In this document: piece after piece, positions 16,394 to 27,200 of the stretch
Layout of the letters: the number at the start of each line of letters is the position of its first letter
Position numbering within the stretch: position 1 is the first letter of the stretch
Assembly (NCBI RefSeq): GCF_900116615.1
Contig: NZ_FPBF01000006.1
Span: 310,001-374,000 of the forward strand
From: Algoriphagus locisalis
GTDB lineage: Bacteria; Bacteroidota; Bacteroidia; Cytophagales; Cyclobacteriaceae
Direction: 5' to 3'
DNA length: 64,000 bases
The notes under the pieces: generated by a model
The model's database searches: none
What the model saw: the letters and a program-made list of their open reading frames with translations, nothing else
Told to the model about the DNA's origin: nothing
Translations under genes and position numbers: made by a program

Positions 16394-19300
16394 TATTTGC
16401 CCAGTAATTTGTCAATCAACTTCGCCTTGGTGTCTGAACTGTTCACCTCGATGGACTTTTCTTCAGATATCTTGAGAAGAGTGTCCTTTTTAAAGATTTC
16501 CAGATCTTTTCTGCTGATCGAGGACTCAGGGGTGGAGGCTTTGAACGTTTCTACCAATACAGTTTTATCTGCTCCAGGGAGATAGGCTACTTTTTTGGCA
16601 TCCAAGTATTTTTTCAGTTCCTCTTCTGGTATTCGTGTGGCATCGATAATGACGGCTTCTCTTCTACTTGCTCCGCAATGGTAACCTTGATATTCTTCTA
16701 TATAACTGGCGTATTCTTCAGGATTTACGTTGGAGATGTCAGTCCCAACACTTGCCAAAATCATTTTTAGGAATTCGGGGTAATTTGAAAAGGATTCACG
16801 AAGTTCTGTAGATGTAAATCCTGCAGTAGATCGTAGGCTTTCTAACAATTTGGCGAAAGTGTCTTGTAAATTGGTTGGTGAATAGGAGATGTCTCGAAGC
16901 CTTGAAATGATTTGAATGAATTCATTGTCCCAACTAGAAATGATTGCAATTGAGTAACATTCTCTGACCGGAGTCGGACTTGGGACCATGGTAATGTTGA
17001 CCACCTCTTGGCTACAAATCTTTACCTCCTGGCTTTCAAACCCAGCCTGTTCAAATAGTAAGGTTTGATTTGGTGAAGGAAACTTAATTTCATAATTGCC
17101 ATTATCACTAGTGTAAGTATCTATTTCAGTGCCTTTGATAGAGACTCTAACTTGGTAAATAGATGAGCCGTCAGCTGCGGAAATTTTTCCCCTAACTCCC
17201 ATAGAAGTGCAATCAGGGGTGATTATGCCACCGCAGTTTTTGGCTTGATGATCCAAAATAGCTTGCTCAGATTGCTCCCAACTTAGATCTTTATTCGGAA
17301 GCCCAAGACATTCTAGTAGTTTCAATCGGGACTCGTCTTCTTCCAAAACGCCAGATCGTAATTCTTCAAGTGTGAAGCCATTCGTTTTTTTGAGGCTCTC
17401 GAGTAATCGATCAAATGGCTCTGTTTGGGACTCCTTATTGTATTCTATCTGCCTTTCATCAAGTGTTTTTCTTACGAATTCTAATCCCCAACAATTTAAT
17501 ACGGCTATAGAATAGCATCCCTGCTCGCCTCGTACCCAGATCGTCACTTTTCCCTGATCACTTTGCTTGCTCTCTTTATCTCTCAAAATGTACTGAAAGG
17601 AGTCAATTCCGGTAAAACCAGCTGCGGAAGTGTATCGGAAACTGTTGTTTTCCGAATCTTTCTCGACTTTGCCTTTCTGCAGCGAACTTTCGCCCACTTG
17701 GATCACTTCATATTGCCGACCATTTGTCATGAAATCATTGAGTGTAATATCAATTCTGGTGGTTTTCTCTGTAAAAGCAATTGCGTAATCCGGTCTTGCA
17801 AATGGTGGCAGAACGATGCTGTTTTCACCGCAAGGCTCTATGCAAGGTGTACATTCGCAGCAATAATAAGGTAGGCTGAAGTCACCGATTATCCGTTTTT
17901 GCTTGGGATCATGAATCAGGAAAAATGTTCCGTTTTTATAAACCCCTGCTTCATGGGTCAGTCCATTGTGTTTTTTTAGATAATTGGCAAACTGATTTGA
18001 CTCGATCAGGACGTTGATTCTGGATTGATAGCTGACGTAAATTCTTTGCAGCTTCGCAAAGAAAATAAGGTCCAAAATCTGATAAAGGAAAGGGGAAAGT
18101 CTGGCCAGAATGCCGTTGATAAATTCAAGCTCCTTCTCATTCCCATCTTTCACTTTTATTTCCTGAAGTAGCTTTTGCTGGATCAACACAAAATCAATCA
18201 AAAGCTGCAAGAGTTGTTTATAGCCATTTTGGAATGCTTGCCAGTTTAGATCTTTGAGACATTCTGGAAGAGCCTTTGCCATAATTAAAAGCAATTCTAA
18301 AGTCTCAGATGCTTTGATATAGAATTCATCCTTTGTGAAATCATCTTCACCATCCTCCTGTTTTGCATACTCTGTCGCATAATCAAAAAGATCCTTGAGA
18401 TCCTGAATAAATCCTGCAACAATCCTTCGCTGGAAAGCATATTCTTCCTGCAAGTCATTCCAGCCGCAATCTTCCAGATATTCAGTTTCCTCACTTTCTC
18501 CTAAATGAAGCACTTCCACATGAATAGGTAAATTGAACTGCAGGATTAACTTTTTAATATGGTTGACTGCTGTTTTCAACTCCTTGCTGATATGCCCCTC
18601 GATTCTGAGAAATGGATAGCTCTCAATGTCATAGAACAAGGGAGTTTCTAATGCAGATTTTGCTTCAGTTACTTCCTCATCGGGCTGATTGTCGTATGAT
18701 TGAACGCCTGCTCTGTAAGTGGAATGCATTTGCAAATTCCCAGGATCCACCCAGTTTTCTTCTAGTGAGAACCAATTCGAGACGGAGCTTTTCGACTTGA
18801 TTTCGTAATAGTACGGAATGGCTCGTTTGCCTAATTTTCCCAGCTTTTCTCCAGAAGGAGTGATTTTGATCGGAAATTTTTCGCTTTCTCCTTTCTTGAA
18901 AATTCCTGTTTCCAGCTTCTCAAGTAACATGATCATCCTGCGATGTCGCTGAATGCAGGTTTCCGCCAAAAGCTTTTGAAGATTGAAAATCGGCGGCTGA
19001 ACAAATCCATGTCTATATTTCAGGAATTGGGCTTGGGTTTCTGAACTGGTCCTAGCCCTTCCCAGCATCAGGTGAAGTGGGAAAAGTGAGCTGTCAGTGA
19101 CGCAGTTGTACCAAAGCTCCATGGCTGAATTTCTGAATTCGCTGTAGGCTTTGATGAGTTCTTTGGCAAAGTCCCAGAGGTATTGAATTCCCTGAATATC
19201 ATTAGGATCTGCCTCGGCCAAGGCCATGATTTCAGCGATTTTATCCTGAATTGTACCTGATTCGAGTGGATTTGTGAAGCTGTAACTTTTGCTCAAAATC

Positions 19301-20043
19301 GGCTCGAAAAGCTTATAGGAAAGGGCTAATACCTCAAAAAAGTCTTTGGTAAGTGTTAACCCAATGAACTTTTGGTAGTGCTTGACAAAAGCACCAAATT
19401 CATTGGACTCAGGTTTTCCTGGATAGAAAAGGGGTTTTTGAACGGAGAATTCCGGCAAATCTAAAACACTTGGGAAAGGTGATTTGACATTGTGGGACTT
19501 ATTTTTCAGGATCTTATCCAGATCGCTTCCGTTTACCACCAATCTTCTGAGCGTCAAAAGCCGATCCTGACCACGATCATCGCAGGCATTTCCAAGGCAG
19601 GATTTGAGATCTTTGTCGAAAACCTCTATAAAAATCAGTACATATTTATCATTGAGAAAATTCGCAGGATTATTCAGTTTCTTAACCCCAGCGCTGTCTG
19701 TTGGAATCTCTGTAAGCAATTCAAATAAGCTTACGGCATGATCCACATCTTTGAAAGGCTTGTAATCCACACCCTCTGGCAGGGAATAAGGTCTATAATG
19801 TGTAGCATTAAAATTCCCTGCTTGGATCAGGAACCCCTCCGAAGTGATTCCCAAACCTTTGGTGATTTGCAATCCCTGCGGATAGGGCTGTACCTGCATG
19901 CCGCAGACGATTCCCATGCCGATCAACTTCGATCGGGTGAGCCTGCCCTGCTGATCTAAATAGGCTGCGAGTTGGTTCAGCTGGGTGCTGGTGAGCACTT
20001 GGCTACCTTCAAAAATCGGATAAGTTGAAATGATCTGGCTCAT
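16393..20043 (-). CDS. Multidomain 1216-aa eCIS protein in the tail-fibre position
   Basis: It lies between the second baseplate protein and the tape measure protein, where PVC has the tail fibre gene 13. The N-terminal 75 residues (YPIFEGSQVLTSTQLNQL, RLTRSKLIGMGIVCGMQV) look like a baseplate-attachment module. Residues 90-720 are mostly helical. A Cys cluster CCECTPCIEPC occupies 728-738 and could bind metal. Residues 745-838 resemble an Ig/cadherin-like domain (ITLNDF, then FTGIDSFQYILRD). Residues 945-1015 look like a carboxypeptidase-regulatory-like beta-sandwich (VRGKISAADGSSIYQVRVSI). That domain is flanked by two copies of a 73-residue domain starting CYSIA (842 and 1029). The tail EEELKKYLDAKKVAYLP is SAP/HeH-like. 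A receptor-binding or decoration role is an inference. Confidence 0.7.
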   Translation of the reverse strand: MSQIISTYPIFEGSQVLTSTQLNQLAAYLDQQGRLTRSKLIGMGIVCGMQVQPYPQGLQITKGLGITSEGFLIQAGNFNATHYRPYSLPEGVDYKPFKDVDHAVSLFELLTEIPTDSAGVKKLNNPANFLNDKYVLIFIEVFDKDLKSCLGNACDDRGQDRLLTLRRLVVNGSDLDKILKNKSHNVKSPFPSVLDLPEFSVQKPLFYPGKPESNEFGAFVKHYQKFIGLTLTKDFFEVLALSYKLFEPILSKSYSFTNPLESGTIQDKIAEIMALAEADPNDIQGIQYLWDFAKELIKAYSEFRNSAMELWYNCVTDSSLFPLHLMLGRARTSSETQAQFLKYRHGFVQPPIFNLQKLLAETCIQRHRRMIMLLEKLETGIFKKGESEKFPIKITPSGEKLGKLGKRAIPYYYEIKSKSSVSNWFSLEENWVDPGNLQMHSTYRAGVQSYDNQPDEEVTEAKSALETPLFYDIESYPFLRIEGHISKELKTAVNHIKKLILQFNLPIHVEVLHLGESEETEYLEDCGWNDLQEEYAFQRRIVAGFIQDLKDLFDYATEYAKQEDGEDDFTKDEFYIKASETLELLLIMAKALPECLKDLNWQAFQNGYKQLLQLLIDFVLIQQKLLQEIKVKDGNEKELEFINGILARLSPFLYQILDLIFFAKLQRIYVSYQSRINVLIESNQFANYLKKHNGLTHEAGVYKNGTFFLIHDPKQKRIIGDFSLPYYCCECTPCIEPCGENSIVLPPFARPDYAIAFTEKTTRIDITLNDFMTNGRQYEVIQVGESSLQKGKVEKDSENNSFRYTSAAGFTGIDSFQYILRDKESKQSDQGKVTIWVRGEQGCYSIAVLNCWGLEFVRKTLDERQIEYNKESQTEPFDRLLESLKKTNGFTLEELRSGVLEEDESRLKLLECLGLPNKDLSWEQSEQAILDHQAKNCGGIITPDCTSMGVRGKISAADGSSIYQVRVSIKGTEIDTYTSDNGNYEIKFPSPNQTLLFEQAGFESQEVKICSQEVVNITMVPSPTPVRECYSIAIISSWDNEFIQIISRLRDISYSPTNLQDTFAKLLESLRSTAGFTSTELRESFSNYPEFLKMILASVGTDISNVNPEEYASYIEEYQGYHCGASRREAVIIDATRIPEEELKKYLDAKKVAYLPGADKTVLVETFKASTPESSISRKDLEIFKKDTLLKISEEKSIEVNSSDTKAKLIDKLLGK

Positions 20044-20054
20044 AATCGTAGTTT

Positions 20055-23000
20055 TTAAAATTCTCCCAATGATGAAGAGTTGAGAATAATGGAGTTTTCC
20101 AAGTTGTCATCCTCATCGCAATCGTGTAGTGTGCCGACAGGATAGACATTTCGGATTTGTGCCAAGGCTTCAATCAGCCCTGTAAGTGATTCTGAGAGCT
20201 TTTTGGGCTCTTTCTTGACCTTCAGTGATTCCAGCAGCCATATTTTCCAGGCCAATTCCAGCTCTTTCATGTGAGTCGGATGAATCCAGCAAATCGTCAA
20301 AAAGACATGTGCTGGAGTTTCCCGCTTGATTTTTTTCTCAAGAAATCTCCTGAAATCTGTACTGGTAAATCTTCCTGCCCAATAGGGTAGAATCACATGT
20401 GCCATGCAGGTATAAGGATCATCCAAGGTGCAGACGCACTCATCTTCCGAATGTGGATCCAGTAAGCGATCCTCTATGGTTTCAGTGACCAAACCACCCA
20501 TTCCATCAGGTACTTTGAATTTCCCTTTGACCTTCGGGCGCAGTAGTATGTGCTCTATCAAATGTGTGCCTTCATGGCTGAAAAATTCCCTGACGAAAAA
20601 CTGTTGGACTTTCTGTATGGCTAGTTGCTCTGCTCCTCCTCCTATTCGGAATTGGTCGCCAGAGACTGAGATTACATCAAATTGTCTCGATAAAATCACC
20701 ATTCCACCAGGCTGTTCTTCCGGGTTTTCGGGATCTTCGATTAGATCTTTTCTTGGTTCTGATTTAGTTACCAAAGTGGTGTTTCCATCGGATTCAGTCA
20801 CTTCATGAATAGTGTAATAAACTAGATGTTCGGTTTCTCCTAATAGAAATTGAACCTCAAAATCTTCGGAATTTTCGAATAAGGATGCATGAAGACCCGC
20901 TATGATAATTTCATGTTTTGGTAGATCAATTCCGATTATTTCAAAGGCTCGTTCGAAATGAATCTGATCTCCTTTTTGTGGGAATGGAGCAGCTTTTAAA
21001 TCTATAAATGGACCCGTGGCAATTGCTTCTGAAATAGTCAGTTCCAAAGGCTCGAATCCACCCTGAACAAGCCAAGCATCTCCCCAGTCTCCATTTTGTA
21101 TGGCTGTGGCCAATGGTTCATTGAAATTTGAATTAAAGCTTTTGGCCAAAACACCACCTCGTATCGGGTCAGTTAAGGAAAATCTATAAGGCGCAGTATA
21201 AGGGGCTGGATCAGGAACATAGGCCCCGTCAATTACTCCCGCAGTGCAAATCTGCCAAATGATTTCTTCCAAACGCTCTTCAGCCAGTTCCTGCAGTTCT
21301 ACTTCTGACGTAGCGCCAGGAACTTCCACTTCCAGGCTGGATTCTAAAAGTTGAATTCCAGCTCCAAATGGCGCATCAAAAAGTGCATATTCTAGCAAGT
21401 ATTTTGGAGGCGCCGGAGCTAAATTGACAGTAATATTCACCTCCCAAAAGGCATCTAAGGCTAAGCTTAAATTCTTCCGGTTTGCTAAAGGATTGTTTAG
21501 AAATTCATCTCTTAGAATTCCCCAAAGTTCGGTTAAAGCAAGATCTGCATCTCCTCCGGGTGTATCGTCACCAAAATCAACTTTGGTACTTTTGCCTACT
21601 AAATCACCTTCCCAGACCAGTTCGAAATAAAACCCGGCATCTCCTAAGCTGATCTGGAAATTCTCCAGATTTGAACCTAAAAGCAAAGCAATTTCCAATG
21701 CTGAAGCGGCTTGTTCCTTGATTGGGAAATCAGCCGAAAGTTCAAATACAACGGTATCCAGCTCATTTTTGACCTGTACTTTCCAAATATCTCCAACTTC
21801 TAAGATTTCAAATGCAGGTGAGAATCGAAGCCAGGAAATTGGTTTTTTCCTGATTCCCATCAATCCTTGAATTCTGTTTTCTAAACCAGAAAGATTCTCC
21901 TGATGCCAAAAGTTGTTGGCGATTTTATAATCAAAAGCCTTACCTCGTTCGGAAGAGATTTTGGGGTAGTTATTGAGGAAAGCCAGTTTATCTTCAATCA
22001 GCCTCGTCTGTCCTTCGGTAGGGTTGAGTCGCAAAGCCAAAAGTCCATAATCTGTAAATTGCTCAGCAAATCTGCCAAGTAGATGATCTAAAAAGCGATT
22101 TCTTCTCACATAAAAATCTTCTTTGCTTTCAGTGATTTCAGCCACAGATTCTTTCAGCCCAATCAGATCTTTCCAAAGTGGGTTGGCATCTGGAACCAAG
22201 CCTTCAAGACTCTTGGAGAAATACGTGGCATCAATCAGTGGATTTCCAAATGCGTCTTTTTCCTCATTGATGGAAAATAGGTGACGTACATTTTCCAGCT
22301 GACTAAGGTAATTCACCAAAAGCTGTTCAAAAACCATGAGAAAGGCCTTCAGCTGTTTCACTTGAGCAGCATCTGGCCTTCCTTGGGATTTTGGAAGCAT
22401 GCCAGCTTCAGAGATTCCATAGACCAAAGGGAAATCATTTTGGATGGATTCATAATCTCCGGGATTTTTGAAATTCCCTCGTGGTAAATCGAAATCCAGC
22501 TTTGGATAGTAGATTTTCTGGCTTCGTTCGGAAGCTCTGTATTCTGTTAAAAGATCTTCAACTTTTTCCCGATTGGCTCGGAAAGGAAGTTCTTCTTTAT
22601 AATAAGTTATTTTCGAAAGCTCGGTATTCAGCCTTGGTACATAAAACTTGTCCATGGCCAGCTCAAGGCACCAGCGAACGCTTTTTGAGGCAATTTCCCC
22701 TGACTCATTGTCTTGGGGCTTATTGGCAATTTGTATGCTTTTCACTGCCTCCACGCCATCAATATCCATGATAATATGAATGAGATCAGTAACATGAATG
22801 CTTGATTTTCGATTGGCTTTCGCCAAATCTTCCTCATCAATAAATCCGTGTTTCAACAGTGGACCTTCAAAAAGCTCCTCCGTCGGAATGCATTGAGTTT
22901 CTTCCCAATTTCCCAGATACACCTGATCGTCGTCCATCAAAACAGGAGATGGGAAATTGGGTGTAAGGAGAATTTCGCAAAGTGCAGCATTCTTAGGGTC

Positions 23001-24296
23001 TGTCCGTAATTCTAAAATCTCATAGATTCCTACATTTCCCCCTGAGCCAATAATACTGACTTTGGACTTGGCTTTTGGGTAAGTTTCCCTCGGAATTTCT
23101 ATCCAGATTTTGGCCGGATTCTGTTGGATTTTAGAAATGGGAAGCGCATCGTCTTTGCAGCGATTCAGCATTTCTTCCAGGGTATAAAAGTTTACCTGAG
23201 GAGAAAGAAATGCACTGATTGCCTGAAAAATCAAGGCTTCAGTTTCATTAATCGGAGCATTTGGGGAAAGCTCAATATCAGCGCAAAGGAGTATTTCCTC
23301 TACTCTCAAAGCATGGAAATCCACAAAGTCCTCGCATAGGTTTCTATGGGCATTCAAACTCGCCTTTGCCTCATCCAGGATTTGGTTGATCTTGGCAACT
23401 TTGGCCAAGTAAAGTGTAAGAATTCCTTCAGGACTAGAGTAAACAAATTGGTTTACCTGATTAGAAAGTGCCGCTAATCCATCCAAAGGATCAAGACCTT
23501 CAGCCACCAGTTTTGTCCCTTTTATTTCGATCAGTTTACTGGGACTCAGGTCAAAGTCCATGAAAATGTCATCAGGAACATTCTGAAATTGGATTTCTAT
23601 GGAATGGATGTTCTTTCGGATCGAAACAGGATCTTCCCAATCTACCTCTGCAGAATCCCATCTTGGAAATTCCACTTGGATGTCGATCACTACTCCGGCT
23701 ATATCCGGATGCTCATCCACCTCGATCTCCATGCTGAGCTTATTTTCATTGAGGTCGCCAAGATTTTCTGTGGTGTCGAATTCCAACAAAATATCATAGA
23801 GAATGCCCAGTTTTAAGTCTTCTTCAGTGTTTGGATAGGGTTTATAAGCGAGTTCTTTTTCCTTTCTATCTGGGAAAATTTTAATCTCATTGGAGTCACG
23901 GATGATGATCCAGGCATTTTTTATTCCTGCTCTAGGGCAAATTAAATCTTCCTCATCCACCACTTCCACATCCATCAGAAGTTTGCGGTAATCATTAATC
24001 GTTACCGGAGTGCTCGGAAGAATCTGGGATGCTTTGAAAAATTGATTGCTTAAACTTCCGCTTTCATCCGCCAAAAGATCCTGAACTGGAAAATTGCTTC
24101 TATATCCCAAGTCAGTAATGGCGTAGCAAAGCACCTCCAAAATCGTAATTCCAGGATCATGACTGTTGTAATCCGTCCAGATTTTGCCTGAAATCCGTTG
24201 GATATAGCTGATGGCTTCTGAGCGTAACAGCTCATAATCCATGCTTTTTTGGACTGGTTTAGCTTTCGATATGGTGATTGATTTTTCCATAGTCAT
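20055..24296 (-). CDS. Large eCIS baseplate protein (Afp12/Pvc12 position)
   Basis: A protein of about 1413 residues following the baseplate J-like gene. Near residue 40 it has IWTDYNSHDPGITILEVLCYAITDLGYRS, a motif shared by baseplate wedge proteins of eCIS. The C-terminal third contains EGTHLIEHILLRPKVKG and a Cys-bearing CVCTLDDPYTC, then WAGRFTSTDFRRFLEKKI, also typical of these proteins. The middle, from about 400 to 1150, is an extra-long beta-rich region. In AlgoCIS massive baseplate extensions form a cage, and this protein is a candidate for that. The open frame reaches a TTG at 24302, but I choose the ATG at 24296, two bases after the previous stop; the ATG at 24290 is also possible. 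Confidence 0.82.
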   Translation of the reverse strand: MTMEKSITISKAKPVQKSMDYELLRSEAISYIQRISGKIWTDYNSHDPGITILEVLCYAITDLGYRSNFPVQDLLADESGSLSNQFFKASQILPSTPVTINDYRKLLMDVEVVDEEDLICPRAGIKNAWIIIRDSNEIKIFPDRKEKELAYKPYPNTEEDLKLGILYDILLEFDTTENLGDLNENKLSMEIEVDEHPDIAGVVIDIQVEFPRWDSAEVDWEDPVSIRKNIHSIEIQFQNVPDDIFMDFDLSPSKLIEIKGTKLVAEGLDPLDGLAALSNQVNQFVYSSPEGILTLYLAKVAKINQILDEAKASLNAHRNLCEDFVDFHALRVEEILLCADIELSPNAPINETEALIFQAISAFLSPQVNFYTLEEMLNRCKDDALPISKIQQNPAKIWIEIPRETYPKAKSKVSIIGSGGNVGIYEILELRTDPKNAALCEILLTPNFPSPVLMDDDQVYLGNWEETQCIPTEELFEGPLLKHGFIDEEDLAKANRKSSIHVTDLIHIIMDIDGVEAVKSIQIANKPQDNESGEIASKSVRWCLELAMDKFYVPRLNTELSKITYYKEELPFRANREKVEDLLTEYRASERSQKIYYPKLDFDLPRGNFKNPGDYESIQNDFPLVYGISEAGMLPKSQGRPDAAQVKQLKAFLMVFEQLLVNYLSQLENVRHLFSINEEKDAFGNPLIDATYFSKSLEGLVPDANPLWKDLIGLKESVAEITESKEDFYVRRNRFLDHLLGRFAEQFTDYGLLALRLNPTEGQTRLIEDKLAFLNNYPKISSERGKAFDYKIANNFWHQENLSGLENRIQGLMGIRKKPISWLRFSPAFEILEVGDIWKVQVKNELDTVVFELSADFPIKEQAASALEIALLLGSNLENFQISLGDAGFYFELVWEGDLVGKSTKVDFGDDTPGGDADLALTELWGILRDEFLNNPLANRKNLSLALDAFWEVNITVNLAPAPPKYLLEYALFDAPFGAGIQLLESSLEVEVPGATSEVELQELAEERLEEIIWQICTAGVIDGAYVPDPAPYTAPYRFSLTDPIRGGVLAKSFNSNFNEPLATAIQNGDWGDAWLVQGGFEPLELTISEAIATGPFIDLKAAPFPQKGDQIHFERAFEIIGIDLPKHEIIIAGLHASLFENSEDFEVQFLLGETEHLVYYTIHEVTESDGNTTLVTKSEPRKDLIEDPENPEEQPGGMVILSRQFDVISVSGDQFRIGGGAEQLAIQKVQQFFVREFFSHEGTHLIEHILLRPKVKGKFKVPDGMGGLVTETIEDRLLDPHSEDECVCTLDDPYTCMAHVILPYWAGRFTSTDFRRFLEKKIKRETPAHVFLTICWIHPTHMKELELAWKIWLLESLKVKKEPKKLSESLTGLIEALAQIRNVYPVGTLHDCDEDDNLENSIILNSSSLGEF

Positions 24297-24298
24297 GA

Positions 24299-27200
24299 TC
24301 AAAATTCTTCATCCAAATCCTCTTCCTCTACCGATGCGATGCTCGCAGCAGGTTTGATTTCATTGTCTTCACACAAGCAGTCCTCGGTTTCCAAAACTTC
24401 GATCAAGTGATCTCCATAGCTTCCTAAAGTCCCAACTGATCCCAAAACTGAAACCCCTCGGCTTCCTTTGGCAGCTTCGACCCGGGTGCGGGAAAGGAGT
24501 TCTCCGGATACCGGATTAATCACTAAATGATACAATTCGAAGCAGGTCAGGTAATCCACGTAATCGAGTTTTTCCACAAAGTGAAGCACCACAGAACTGT
24601 GTAGCGATTCACTGAAAGTCCAATTAAAATCAGCTTCAAATGCCCAAGGGGAAAGAAATGCTTTGAGATCGTCTTCCAGTTTTCTGGCGAAAAAGTTTTT
24701 ATCGGCCCAGGAATGAAACTTCACTTTGGTTTTCACCTGAATTTCTTCGAAAACCGGATTGACCACATGCAGGTAAACAGCCGGTGGGTAAATGGCAGTG
24801 ATGAATTCACGAATTGCTTCAATCTGTGCCACACTTGCTTTGGGCCTCAAAGGATCCACAGCGTTTTTATTTTGCACATTGGAAATGATCACTAGCGTCA
24901 CATTTCTTGGTGCCAATGCTTTGTATTTGGTCAGATCCCCGTCATAGGAGGTATGGTTCAGGCATTTGACTTGGTAAACTTCCGGGAACTGCTCCAATAC
25001 CAAATGCTCGTAATCCCAAAGGGTAATAGCCCGTTGCTTATGTCGCAATCGCTCGCTGATTCTTTGGTAAAAGTCCTCGGAGGATTCTTCAGTTTTCCCT
25101 CCAAAAGAGGAAAATGGCTGTTGAATTTTATTGATGGCACTATTTCCGATTTTCAGCTTGGAAATGGTTTCCGCAGAAATGGATTTCGCTATCCGTAGAG
25201 GGTCATTTTCGTTTGACTCGTAAGACGCTTTTACTGCCTGAGCCAGAACGGCGATGAAATCCGGAATGGCATCTGAATCTGCCCTGACTGAAGCTTTGAT
25301 CCAGGTGGTAGATTCAGGAAGAATGCTGTGCGAGGTGTCTGCTTCCCGAGGCATGGCAAAAGCTAAAAGCCCACTTTGGATCAAGCCATTCGTTTCATCC
25401 GTCAGCAAGGAATATTGATCAAATTCCTTCCATTGATTACCCGTCAAATAACTCCATTTGACATCGGGAACAGGCTTTTCAGGATTGGCTGTTCCATCAA
25501 GGACTTGAATTAAAAGTTGGATATTCTGGGCTTTCTGATGATCACTCAGGCCTATCATCAACTCTCCCTCATTCTCATATTCTGCCAAAAGTGGAATGGC
25601 GTTCTCACCCTGAATTTTTGCCTCACCAAATGCTCCAATATGGAAAAATCCTTCCATCTCTTTTTCGGAGATGTCCAGGGATTCTTCCGAACTGTAATCC
25701 AAACTGATTGATTGAAGCTCTGGAGTATAGGGTTCTTTTGGTAAATTTCCTTTTCCATCTGGAACCAATGCCTCTCTGGCGAAAATCAAAGGATAATCTT
25801 TATGCCCAAAATCCGGAGAATTTAGCTTCAGACGGATAAATCCCCGGTTGCTGGAAGGTGACCATTCGCTGAATTCCTCTAGGTTAGGATTGGCAGATAT
25901 TCCTTCCCAAAGCGGCTCAGCTAATGAAATAGTTTTATTTTGGTTTAAAGAGGCATTGTTATTTCCTGAAAATATAGTTTTTGAAGAATTGATGGATTTC
26001 CATTCTTTCTTTTCCAAAAAATCTATGGCTGTAGTAAAGCTTTGATTTTTTCTTTCAAGTGTATTCCCATAAGCGCTATAATGATCAGCAAAGCCCTTGG
26101 AGCCTTCCGGAAGTGCATGCCACAATAGGTTCAAGTCGAGTGATTTGAGGCTTTTACCAAAAACTTCTTTGCTGCCAATGTAAAAGTTGGATCCTTTGAC
26201 AGGGCGGAATCCAAAGGGTTTGATGTTTTTTCCGATGGGAAGAATGCTTTGGTCATTTTGGAGAATTAGGTTTTCTACGCCTTCCACTTCTATAGAAAGT
26301 GTGGCCTTTTTTAACTGGCAATCTTTCAAAATCTCATACCCATAACTTTGGGAAGTATTGGCGAGATTTATCTTCATCATCGGTGAAGAAGTCTTGAATT
26401 TTTGAAGTAGCACTTCCTCCGAATAATTTACTACGCCTGGATCTTCGGGTAAAAGTTGACATTTCAGTGTCAAAGAAATCCCATCCCCATCATTGCTTAA
26501 CTCATGCTTTGAAAGCCGAAATGTATATTCCAAGTCATGCCATTTGTCCTCACCTATTCCTCTGACTGTCTTGACTTGATCGACAGAAGTGAATTTTGCA
26601 CCGGACAGAGAATTTCTTCTACTCAGGATATTTTTGGCTGTGATTTCCCCTATATCATACCCTTTGAATGGTCTATGAATTCCCTTTTCCGGGTCGTCTA
26701 AAACCGGACCTAACACAGGTTCTACACCAGCGATGTCCTGCCATTTACTGGCTTTATTTAAGAAATCCAGAATTTTACTGGCTATACTATTTTCCTCATT
26801 TTCCCAACCTATGGTCGCTGAAATCCACTCTTCCTCCCCACTGAACCAAATCTCAAAAGTATCATTCAGGGGAAGTAGTTTCAGCTGATCCAGCAAACCT
26901 TCTGTAGGTTCAAAAGTAAGTTTTAGAGATACTTTTCTGCTTCCTTCGCCCATCAAAAGAATAGGCGATGCCACGGCAAAACCAATGGTGGCTAATTCCC
27001 GGTCTTGGTCTGGAAATAATTCGATTGGTCTACCGAAACTTCTCCATTGCTTTTCTTCGGTCAGTAATTCTCCGCCGATACCATCTGAAGAGTTAGCAAT
27101 GGGGGATTTATAAAACCTGCCGTATTGATCTTTATATAGTGCAAAAATCGAAGTGACTTCGGCTTTATTTAGAACATTCTGATTTTCTGTATAGAAAAGA

